Shown here: in pieces, positions 1-6,084 of the stretch
How positions within the stretch are numbered: position 1 is the stretch's first letter
Layout of the letters: the number at the start of each line of letters is the position of its first letter
Assembly: GCA_033721415.1 (NCBI GenBank)
Contig: JAWWAH010000040.1
Span: 1-9,097 of the forward strand
Source: JAWWAH01 sp033721415
GTDB lineage: Bacteria > Patescibacteriota > Minisyncoccia > Spechtbacterales > 2-12-FULL-38-22
DNA: 9,097 nt
Direction: 5' to 3'
The notes under the pieces: model-generated
Database searches by the model: none
Told to the model about the DNA's origin: nothing
What the model saw: only the letters and a program-made list of their open reading frames with translations
Translations under genes and position numbers: made by a program

Positions 1-332
1 TAGTCATAGCCATGCTCTTGGGCAAGGCTTTTTCTTAGTTCTACATTATATGGATCTTGTAGTTCCTCTACTCTACGCTTAAGCTCACCAGTAAGCTCTT
101 CTATTTGAGTTCTTAGAGCATCTACTCTTCCTTTGTCTTTATCTTCTCCTGATTCTTTGAATACTTCTATAGCTTGGTCTAGTTCTTCTTTGAGGTCTTT
201 GAGCTTTTGGAGCATTTCTTGAGCTTCCTGCTTTTCAGGAGATGGTTGATCCTCTTGTTCTTCTTGGGGTTCTTGAGGTGTTTCTTGGTCCTCGGATGGG
301 TCTTCTAATTTTTTGAATGGGTTGAATCGCAT
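1..332 (-). CDS. Hypothetical acidic coiled-coil protein (5' part of gene; C-terminus outside window)
   Basis: I do not recognise this gene. An open frame runs leftward from ATG at 332-330 to the window edge, giving 110 codons without a stop. The protein starts MRFNPFKKLED, then has a Glu/Gln/Pro-rich stretch (about residues 10-35), followed by heptad-like Glu/Lys/Leu-rich helices (about 36-60 and 72-95) that look like coiled coil. There is no signal peptide or membrane segment, so it is probably cytoplasmic. A TAA two codons upstream of the ATG, in frame, rules out a longer N-terminus. There is no convincing Shine-Dalgarno sequence just before the ATG; an AGAAGGTGG-like string lies about 30 bases too far upstream. 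Stop-free reading, clean start and strongly amphipathic composition support a real gene, but the frame could end just beyond the edge, so the full length is unknown. Confidence 0.6.
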   Translation of the reverse strand, partial: MRFNPFKKLEDPSEDQETPQEPQEEQEDQPSPEKQEAQEMLQKLKDLKEELDQAIEVFKESGEDKDKGRVDALRTQIEELTGELKRRVEELQDPYNVELRKSLAQEHGYD

Positions 333-576
333 AGTTTAGAGATGATTGCTTATTAAATACTTTACCACCTTCTCTACTAACAAAGCTTTATTTATAATAA
401 CTAACTATTATATACATTATATTATACTATTAAACCAAGTGCTTGGCACAAGGAAATCTTCTCTTGGTGCCTATATAGATATCATGCAACATTAGTATTT
501 TGCAAATCTTGTAAATAGGTGATATCTCTTATTGATTGGTTCCAACTAACTTGCAAGTGGGTCACAAATTTAACAA

Positions 577-608
577 AACAAATAGGACAGCGGGCTGTCC
601 TATTTGTT
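577..608 (-). terminator. Perfect 14-bp hairpin, possible minus-direction terminator
   Basis: Bases 577-590 are exactly complementary to 595-608, leaving a 4-base loop (CGGG on plus). Read leftward, the stem is followed by a T-rich run (TTTGTTTTGTT, then AAATTT), as in an intrinsic terminator. Read rightward it is followed by AGAAAGGG, which lacks a U-tract. A terminator between two divergent genes is unexpected. It may stop antisense transcription coming from the ftsH side, or close a small RNA. The hairpin is certain; its role is not. Confidence 0.4.
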
Positions 609-661
609 AGAAAGGGAGACCATTAGAATATATAAACATGCATCTTGGTATGTATTTTTGC

Positions 662-690
662 TTGCTTGAGTGCTAATTTTGCGATATAAA
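662..690 (+). promoter_or_regulatory. Predicted sigma70-type promoter of the first ftsH
   Basis: TTGCTT (662-667) and TATAAA (685-690) are separated by exactly 17 bases. The -10 matches the consensus at 5 of 6 positions, the -35 only at TTG. Transcription would start near 696-698, giving a leader of only about 27-29 bases before the GTG start. The spacer contains the GAGTGCTAA motif listed separately. Confidence 0.5.
668..676 (+). promoter_or_regulatory. Exact half-site of the CIRCE heat-shock operator
   Basis: GAGTGCTAA at 668-676 is identical to the right half of CIRCE (TTAGCACTC-N9-GAGTGCTAA), the operator of the repressor HrcA. It lies between the -35 and -10, where a repressor would block polymerase. 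The expected left half at 650-658 (ATGTATTTT) does not match, so this is at best a degenerate operator. FtsH is heat-induced in many bacteria, which makes the location suggestive. Confidence 0.3.
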
Positions 691-701
691 TATAAGCAAA
701 G

Positions 702-720
702 TCCTTTCACAAAGGAGGTG
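702..720 (+). promoter_or_regulatory. Strong Shine-Dalgarno sequence inside a short leader hairpin
   Basis: AAAGGAGGTG (711-720) is a near-perfect complement of the 16S rRNA 3' end and is placed correctly for the GTG start at 725; it decides that start. The six bases TCCTTT (702-707) are exactly complementary to AAAGGA (711-716) with a CAC loop (708-710), so the leader can fold over its own ribosome binding site, leaving only GG (717-718) free. With the predicted transcription start near 697, this hairpin is almost the whole leader. Its regulatory role is inference. Confidence 0.5.
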
Positions 721-724
721 GATT

Positions 725-2476
725 GTGTCTAAAGACGACAAAGATCCAAAAAATAAAAAAAGCGACTACAAAGATCCAATCGAAAAAGCAATTCAACTTT
801 GGCATCGTTTGCCTGTAGCTGTTAAGCTTCCTTTAGGTTTTTTCCTAGTTATTATTTCTATACTTGTTCTCTGGTTTGCTTTTGGTATTTCGATGTGGGC
901 CAGTTCGTTCTTGATGGCATTTTCTATGATAGGTTGGCAGGTATACAAGCATCTTGCAAGAAAAAATGAAGAAAGAGAAGCAAATCGAAGAAGAATTCGC
1001 AATGAACAAAGAAAAAATATACCCAGAAGTTCTAGAAGGCGTCCAATAAGCAACGATAATACTGGTGGACACAATAGAAGCCTAATGGAAAAAGTAGACC
1101 CAGAAAAGCTACGTAGTTTTGATGATGTTGCTGGCTGTGAATCTGTTATAACTGAACTAAGGGAGATTATTGATTATTTGAAAGATCCAAAATCTTTCGA
1201 GGAGATTGGTGCAAAAATTCCCAGTGGTGTTCTTCTTGCAGGTGACCCAGGTACTGGCAAAACATTACTTGCAGAAGCATTGGCCAAAGAATGTGGTGTA
1301 GAATTTTTTAAAACAAGTGGTTCAAGCTTTGTTGAAATGTTTGTGGGTACTGGTGCCGCTAGAGTAAGAGATATGTTTAATACAGCAAGAAGAGCTAGTC
1401 CATCTATAATATTTATAGATGAAATCGATGCGATTGGTGGCAAAAGAGGTAATTCTGCAACCAACAATGAAGAGCGCGAATCAACTCTTAATCAGCTTCT
1501 TCAAGAAATGGATGGTCTCGGTGTAGAGAGTGGCGTGATAATTATTGCTGCTACAAACCGCTTTGATATGCTGGATGAAGCACTAATACGCGCAGGAAGA
1601 TTTGGTAGGCATGTTACTGTACCAGTTCCAGATCTTAATGCAAGAATTGCTATTCTTGAGGTGCACGCAAGAGGCAAGCCTATGCATAAAGAAGTTTCTC
1701 TCGAAGATGTTGCTGAGCTTGTTCCTGGATTTGTAGGTGCCGATTTAGAAAATCTTCTAAATGAAGCTGCATTGTTAGCTCGCAGAGCTAAGCGTAAGAA
1801 GATTAAAATGGAAGACATCGAAAACGCAATAGATAGAGTTATTGCTGGTTCTGAACGTAGAACCTTAGTTTTGAGTGAAAAAGAGCTTAGAACTGTGGCA
1901 TATCATGAGGGTGGGCACACTCTAGTCGGTCTTTTGCATAGATATGCTGATTCGCCTCAAAAAGTTACTATTATACCGAGAACAAAAGGATCTCTTGGTC
2001 ATACATTTACTGCGCCTGCAGATAAATATCTGCATAGCAAAGAAGAGTTAATAGCTCGGATAGCGGTAATGTACGGAGGGCGTGCAGCTGAATCCTTGAA
2101 ATTCAACATAGAAACAACGGGTGCTTCCAACGATCTGATTAAGGCATACGAAACTGCTAGAAGTATGGTTGTAGAATTAGGAATGGGAAGCGACCCCAGA
2201 TTAAGAGGACGTTCTTTCGCAAACTCTGGAGAGGGCACAAGAGCCTTCCAGCTTTCTGAAGAAATTAAACAGCAAATAGATACAGAAATAGGCCAAATAC
2301 TACAAAAGGCTGAAGAAGAAGCAAATAGACTCCTCGCAACTTATGCAGACCTACTCGATGCTCTTGCAGGAGAACTTCTAGAAGTTGAAACTATGAACAG
2401 GCAAGACCTCGAAAAACTTTTGGAAGAATATTTTTCCGAGAACCCAGAAAAAGCAAGGATTTTCGATCCGGCATAA
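725..2476 (+). CDS. FtsH-family AAA+ zinc metalloprotease with minimal extracytoplasmic loop (paralog 1)
   Basis: 583-residue membrane-bound ATP-dependent protease of the FtsH family, which unfolds and degrades membrane and short-lived cytosolic proteins as a hexamer. Two membrane segments (about 35-54 and 57-74) are nearly adjacent, so the extracytoplasmic domain normally between them is missing. A long Arg/Lys-rich linker (about 75-125) leads to the AAA+ domain: Walker A GDPGTGKT (173-180; usual GPPGTGKT), pore loop FVGTG (206-210), Walker B IIFIDEID (228-235), second region of homology ATNR...GRFGR (276-295), with both arginine fingers kept but the usual Asp of GRFDR replaced by Gly. The peptidase domain has zinc motif HEGGH (394-398) and TTGASND (464-470), whose Asp470 is the likely third zinc ligand, so it should be active. 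GTG start chosen from the strong Shine-Dalgarno at 711-720. It has its own promoter and terminator and is followed by a second ftsH; ftsH would be a reasonable symbol but I leave it to the canonical paralog. Confidence 0.93.
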   Translation: MSKDDKDPKNKKSDYKDPIEKAIQLWHRLPVAVKLPLGFFLVIISILVLWFAFGISMWASSFLMAFSMIGWQVYKHLARKNEEREANRRRIRNEQRKNIPRSSRRRPISNDNTGGHNRSLMEKVDPEKLRSFDDVAGCESVITELREIIDYLKDPKSFEEIGAKIPSGVLLAGDPGTGKTLLAEALAKECGVEFFKTSGSSFVEMFVGTGAARVRDMFNTARRASPSIIFIDEIDAIGGKRGNSATNNEERESTLNQLLQEMDGLGVESGVIIIAATNRFDMLDEALIRAGRFGRHVTVPVPDLNARIAILEVHARGKPMHKEVSLEDVAELVPGFVGADLENLLNEAALLARRAKRKKIKMEDIENAIDRVIAGSERRTLVLSEKELRTVAYHEGGHTLVGLLHRYADSPQKVTIIPRTKGSLGHTFTAPADKYLHSKEELIARIAVMYGGRAAESLKFNIETTGASNDLIKAYETARSMVVELGMGSDPRLRGRSFANSGEGTRAFQLSEEIKQQIDTEIGQILQKAEEEANRLLATYADLLDALAGELLEVETMNRQDLEKLLEEYFSENPEKARIFDPA

Positions 2477-2495
2477 TAGAACTCATAAGTACATC

Positions 2496-2536
2496 AAAAC
2501 CCCTAAATCTTGGAAAAGAATCAGGGGTTTTTTCTT
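2496..2536 (+). terminator. Intrinsic terminator after the first ftsH-like gene
   Basis: AAAACCCCT (2496-2504) pairs with AGGGGTTTT (2523-2531), extended inward by a few further pairs (TCTT with AGAA or similar), and is followed by T6-C-TT (2528-2536). It lies 20 bases after the stop and separates the two ftsH genes into distinct transcription units. Confidence 0.88.
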
Positions 2537-2563
2537 GATTTTATTACTTTTTTACGGTATAAC
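2535..2563 (+). promoter_or_regulatory. Predicted sigma70-type promoter of the second ftsH
   Basis: TTGATT (2535-2540) and TATAAC (2558-2563) are separated by 17 bases and match the consensus at 4 and 5 of 6 positions. The -35 overlaps the end of the U-tract of the preceding terminator. Transcription would start near 2570, giving a leader of about 27 bases that contains the Shine-Dalgarno GAAAGG (2584-2589). Confidence 0.6.
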
Positions 2564-2596
2564 ATGCACAGTTACTTTACAACGAAAGGTTGATTT

Positions 2597-4486
2597 ATGA
2601 AGCCTGAAAGTCCAGTAAAGCGAATCTTACGAATTATGCTGATTTTCCTTATAATTATGTTTGTATTCAATATATTTGGTGCGATGAATGTTACTGAGCC
2701 CGAAGAACTTGGTTTAAATGATATCAAAAAAATTATTACGGAAAATACTATTGAAAGCGTTGTGATTTTTCCAGAAGAAGATAGGCTTGAGATATACAAA
2801 AAAGGAGCGGATGAGCAAACTCCCCCTATAGAAGAATTTTATCCAGCTGAATATGAGGATGAATTAACTGAGCTTTTAATAGAAAATGATATAAACCCAA
2901 CAACCGAAATAGTTCAACCAAATGTATTTATATCAATACTTGCAAGCCTTCTTCCATTTATTCTTATTTTGGGAATTTTTTGGTTTCTTCTTTACCGAAG
3001 AGGCGGTATGGGCGGAGGCGGTTTATCAGGATTCACTAAGTCCAAGGCAAAGCTTGTAGATAAAAGTGATCCCAAGGTAACCTTTGAGGATGTTGCAGGT
3101 ATTGACGAAGCAGTTAAAGAAGTAGAAGAGATTAGGGATTACCTTACCAACCACTCTAAATATATGGCAATGGGAGCTAAGATTCCAAAAGGTGTCTTGT
3201 TTATGGGCCCCCCTGGTACTGGTAAAACTCTTCTTGCTCGCGCAGTTGCAGGGGAGTCGGATGTAGCCTTTTTCTCTGTTGCGGGTTCTGATTTTATTGA
3301 AATGTTTGTGGGTACAGGTGCTTCGCGCATCAGGGACTTATTTGAAAAGGCGAAGGAAAACGCTCCAGCAATTGTATTTATTGATGAGATAGATGCCCTT
3401 GGTTCTCGTGGAGGCCCAGGAGATGTTGGAGGAAATAGAGAACACCATCAAACTTTGAATGCTCTTCTTACGCAAATGGATGGTTTTGACGGTGACACGA
3501 ACGTAATGGTAATTGGTGCTACAAACCGTTCTGACATGATAGACCAAGCGCTTCTGCGCGCAGGTAGATTTGATAGAAAAATTGTTGTTGGTATGCCGGA
3601 CTCTGCTGGCCGTGAAGCCATCTTGAATGTTCATGCAAGAGGCAAACCTGTAGGAGACGATGTTGATTTCAGAGTTATTGCTCGGCAGACACACCAGTTC
3701 TCTGGCGCTGACCTTGCAAGTCTTGTTAATGAGGCTGCGATTCTTGCAGTAAGACAAGATAAACAGGAGATATCTCAAGCAGACTTCCAAGAGGCGATTG
3801 ATAGAGTAAGAATAGGACTTAAAAAGAACCGCCCTGTTAGTGAGAAAGACCGCGAGATTACCGCATTCCACGAAGTTGGCCACACTTTGGTTGGATATGT
3901 TCTGAGATACTCAGATCCTGTTCACAAGGTTACAATTGTTGGTCGAGGAATGTCAGGTGGACACACAGAATCTTTGCCCGAAGAAGAGCGTATTTATGCA
4001 TCTGTATATAATCTTAAAGATAGAGTAGCAAGTTTGCTCGGTGGGCGTGCTGCTGAAAAAGCACTCCTTGGAGGGGATTATACTAGTGGTGCTTCTAACG
4101 ATATTAGCGTTGCTACGGATATCTTGCACCAGATGATAACGCAGTTTGGGATGGATGAAGAACTTGGCCCGAGAAGATACGGGCAAAATCAACAAGGCAA
4201 CTTCCTTGGTCAGACATTTAGTCAGCACAACAGAGACTACTCTGAAGAAGTTCTTAGAAAGATAGATGAAAGAAAAAATGAACTTCTGAAGCAAGCAGAA
4301 AATCTTGCTACTAGAATTATTTCAAGATATGAGGAAGGGCTAAGACGTATGGCTGAAGAGCTTCTTGAAAAAGAAACCCTAAAGCGCGCTGATATTGAAT
4401 CAATCTTTGGTGAAACAGGTGTTCCAAGAGGTGAAATAACTTGGACAGTTAAAGATGGAAATCTCAAGATAGATTTCCCCGAATAA
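2597..4486 (+). CDS. ftsH: ATP-dependent zinc metalloprotease FtsH (canonical architecture, paralog 2)
   Basis: 629-residue FtsH, a hexameric membrane protease for quality control of membrane proteins and regulated turnover of cytosolic ones. Membrane segment 1 (about 10-29), an acidic extracytoplasmic domain (about 31-108), membrane segment 2 (about 109-133), then a Gly-rich linker (RRGGMGGGG, 134-142). AAA+ domain: Walker A GPPGTGKT (204-211), pore loop FVGTG (237-241), Walker B IVFIDEID (259-266), ATNR...GRFDR (308-327) with both arginine fingers. Peptidase domain: zinc motif HEVGH (425-429), and Asp502 in SGASND as likely third ligand. The C-terminus has a helical stretch (about 545-600) and a short tail. 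Length and order are normal for the family. ATG chosen from GAAAGG 7 bases upstream. It shares FVGTG (rather than the common FVGVG), RAGRF and HARGKP with its upstream paralog, suggesting a duplication within this lineage. It has its own promoter and terminator. Confidence 0.96.
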   Translation: MKPESPVKRILRIMLIFLIIMFVFNIFGAMNVTEPEELGLNDIKKIITENTIESVVIFPEEDRLEIYKKGADEQTPPIEEFYPAEYEDELTELLIENDINPTTEIVQPNVFISILASLLPFILILGIFWFLLYRRGGMGGGGLSGFTKSKAKLVDKSDPKVTFEDVAGIDEAVKEVEEIRDYLTNHSKYMAMGAKIPKGVLFMGPPGTGKTLLARAVAGESDVAFFSVAGSDFIEMFVGTGASRIRDLFEKAKENAPAIVFIDEIDALGSRGGPGDVGGNREHHQTLNALLTQMDGFDGDTNVMVIGATNRSDMIDQALLRAGRFDRKIVVGMPDSAGREAILNVHARGKPVGDDVDFRVIARQTHQFSGADLASLVNEAAILAVRQDKQEISQADFQEAIDRVRIGLKKNRPVSEKDREITAFHEVGHTLVGYVLRYSDPVHKVTIVGRGMSGGHTESLPEEERIYASVYNLKDRVASLLGGRAAEKALLGGDYTSGASNDISVATDILHQMITQFGMDEELGPRRYGQNQQGNFLGQTFSQHNRDYSEEVLRKIDERKNELLKQAENLATRIISRYEEGLRRMAEELLEKETLKRADIESIFGETGVPRGEITWTVKDGNLKIDFPE

Positions 4487-4498
4487 ATAATAGTACAT

Positions 4499-4529
4499 AA
4501 TCCCACTAGTTAAACTAGTGGGATTTTTT
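4499..4529 (+). terminator. Intrinsic terminator of ftsH, overlapping the convergent gene's stop
   Basis: An 11-bp perfect stem (4499-4509 with 4515-4525) and TTAAA loop run into six T (4524-4529). It ends the second ftsH, 13 bases after its stop. The convergent minus-strand gene ends inside it (its TAG is 4517-4515), so the hairpin sits in both transcripts; read leftward the tail is T-poor, so termination in that direction should be weaker. Confidence 0.9.
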
Positions 4530-5900
4530 ATACGTTATAATTTTTTTAAATCCTATGAAAATAAAACCACTTAAGAGAGATACAAATGCACCCACTATAT
4601 ATTGTACTGGAATAGCATCCTGATTATTTTGTGCTGAGCTTATATTGGCTGATAGGCGCTCAGTTTTTATTGGCTCTACTTCGGAGTCTTTATCGTCTTC
4701 TTTAGGAGCATTGTCTTTATCTGTAGAATTTATAGTGCCCACAATAGAAACTTCTTCTTTCTGGCTAGGTATTTCTAGAATATTTTTAGATCCCGGGGTT
4801 GGTGTTTTTGTCCATTCCCAGTTTTCTGAAAATATCGCATAAGCATATCCTTCTTCTGCTTTTTCTTCGTATTGTACGCTATAGGCTAGAGAATTATCAG
4901 GATATAACAAACGGACTGCATCGGATTGGTTGTTTAACTGAATCCCTGTTGTGCCAATAGATAGAACAAAATAAGACAAGCTTTCTATCTCAGTATTTTT
5001 AGGAAATATGTAAGGGCGTGATCCTTTTTCTTCGTCATCTAGTTGCCATCCACTTAAATCGTGAGCATCCATTCCTTTGTTGTATATTTCTATCCATTCT
5101 AGCTCGCTGTCTCTACCAATTGGATTTGGGATAAATTCCGATATTATGACATCATCTGTTTTTGCAACGGATTCATTAGATTCAGTATTTTCGGTTAGTG
5201 TATTGCTTTCAATGGGGTCTTCTTTATCCTGTTCTATTGTCTCTGGCTCTTCATTGTCACTACTTGGTTCATCTGCGGGCTCTGGATTAAGAATTTCTTC
5301 TTCGAGAGTATCAATAGGATCTGTATGTGCATTTTCTCTGCTTATATCAGAAGAGGATGCAGAGTATGAATTTGCGACTTTTGGTGTACCTCCAATGGGT
5401 CCTGTTTGCCACAAGCCAGTATCAGCTAGCTCCATTGTGGCTTTCGTGGTGTTATCTCCAGCTTGCCATCCTTCAGTTGAGTTTACTTCGTACACAGTAA
5501 AGCCAGAGCTATCTATCAAACTTAATAGTTCTCCTGTGTTAGACAAAGCACCAGTGTATATTTGATCTGCAGCAACATTCTCAACAGTAGAATCATCTGT
5601 TCGTTCCAATAAAAAAAAGCCATTGGCTTTTATAATTCCCTTAAGGTGTATTTCGGGTGTTTCATCTGATGCTACTAATACCCAGCCTTCAAGGTTTATA
5701 TCTGTATCTTCAAGATTTCTTAGTTCTATCCATTCGTTTGCAGTGCTAGTTTTTGTACCCATCCAGGCTATTTCGTTTATAACAATGCTATTTCCTTCTT
5801 CGGCGCGTGCCTGGTTTATTATGAGCACCAGAGATAGTATTACTATTATCACAAACACCAGGGAAGCAAGGCATATTTTGCATGATCCTTTTTTCTTCAT
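4515..5900 (-). CDS. Secreted, membrane-anchored protein with two lamin-tail (LTD) domains
   Basis: 461 residues. Signal peptide 1-33 (MKKKGSCKICLA, hydrophobic core, then QARA|EE). LTD domain 1 about 38-175 (IVINEIAW start; NEWIELRN; LEGWVL), a long Asp/Glu/Ser/Pro-rich linker about 176-248, LTD domain 2 about 249-375 (VIISEFIPNP; EWIEIYN; LSGWQL; ending TPTPGSKN), a second polar linker, and a C-terminal membrane segment about 431-452 followed by a basic tail. Topology: LTD domains outside the cell, tethered at the C-terminus. Bacterial LTD domains are immunoglobulin-like folds of mostly unknown role, often on surface or nuclease proteins and common in Patescibacteria; no catalytic domain is visible here. 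Start: an ATG at 5951 gives 17 extra residues (MTNCSACAIHDKIKEEN) but has no Shine-Dalgarno; ATG at 5900 follows AAAGAAG and gives a proper signal peptide. A possible extended -10 (TG-A-TAAAAT, 5922-5914 on minus) also favours 5900. Exact role unknown. Confidence 0.85.
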   Translation of the reverse strand: MKKKGSCKICLASLVFVIIVILSLVLIINQARAEEGNSIVINEIAWMGTKTSTANEWIELRNLEDTDINLEGWVLVASDETPEIHLKGIIKANGFFLLERTDDSTVENVAADQIYTGALSNTGELLSLIDSSGFTVYEVNSTEGWQAGDNTTKATMELADTGLWQTGPIGGTPKVANSYSASSSDISRENAHTDPIDTLEEEILNPEPADEPSSDNEEPETIEQDKEDPIESNTLTENTESNESVAKTDDVIISEFIPNPIGRDSELEWIEIYNKGMDAHDLSGWQLDDEEKGSRPYIFPKNTEIESLSYFVLSIGTTGIQLNNQSDAVRLLYPDNSLAYSVQYEEKAEEGYAYAIFSENWEWTKTPTPGSKNILEIPSQKEEVSIVGTINSTDKDNAPKEDDKDSEVEPIKTERLSANISSAQNNQDAIPVQYIVGAFVSLLSGFIFIGFKKIITYKKSH

Positions 5901-6048
5901 ATTTTCTTCTTTAATTTTATCATGTATTGCACATGCACTACAGTTAGTCATAGCGCAAGTGTATACTATGCGTGATAAAATCTAAATAAAATAATGATAA
6001 AATTGATATAAAATATTTTAAAAGTGCTTCTGAGTCTATTTTTATTAA

Positions 6049-6057
6049 TGTTATAAT
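6049..6057 (+). promoter_or_regulatory. Extended -10 promoter of the HAD phosphatase gene
   Basis: TG-T-TATAAT at 6049-6057 is a perfect extended -10 element, which can work without a good -35 (the bases near 6029-6034 match poorly). Transcription would start near 6064, leaving a leader of about 21 bases without a Shine-Dalgarno sequence. Confidence 0.5.
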
Positions 6058-6084
6058 TAATTTAAAGTAATTTTAATATAAATT

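Larger units (their letters stand above)
333..724. other. 392-base intergenic region between divergent genes, rich in inverted repeats
   Basis: No protein gene is supported here. From 385 to 433 the DNA is extremely AT-rich, with several TATAAT-like hexamers on both strands (for example 393-398 on plus); it probably holds the promoter of the minus-strand gene. From 435 to 608 there are successive inverted repeats: CCAAGTGCTTGG (435-446), GGCAC/GTGCC (445-449 with 466-470), AGATATCA/TGATATCT (477-484 with 520-527) enclosing TGCAA/TTGCA (485-489 with 500-504), ACTTGCAAGT (549-558), and a 14-bp hairpin (577-608). Such density could mean a structured small RNA, but I recognise no known RNA family and see no tRNA. 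The promoter and leader of the first ftsH occupy 662-724. Confidence 0.55.

Noticed and set aside
430..492. A 20-codon minus-strand open frame starting at ATG 492
   Set aside because: Too short, no ribosome binding site and no similarity that I can recognise; it overlaps the inverted repeats and fits chance.
531..560. GGTTCCAACT resembling a tRNA T-loop
   Set aside because: The purine after TTC is replaced by C, and no acceptor, D or anticodon arms can be placed around it.
1904..1918. The first FtsH as an inactive pseudo-protease
   Set aside because: HEGGH still fits HExxH, and the third zinc ligand in TTGASND is kept, so there is no sign of lost protease activity.
3338..3883. A 181-codon open frame on the minus strand inside the second ftsH
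   Set aside because: It lies entirely antisense to the strongly conserved AAA+ and peptidase region, has no recognisable domain and no ribosome binding site; it is a by-product of the codon use of ftsH.
5077..5565. A 162-codon Ser-rich open frame on the plus strand
   Set aside because: It is antisense to the LTD gene, and its Ser-rich composition is explained by complementing the acidic, Ser/Thr-rich linker codons on the other strand.
5901..5951. A longer LTD protein starting at ATG 5951
   Set aside because: The 17 extra residues precede the typical Lys-rich start of a signal peptide and would spoil it; there is no Shine-Dalgarno, whereas the ATG at 5900 has AAAGAAG upstream.
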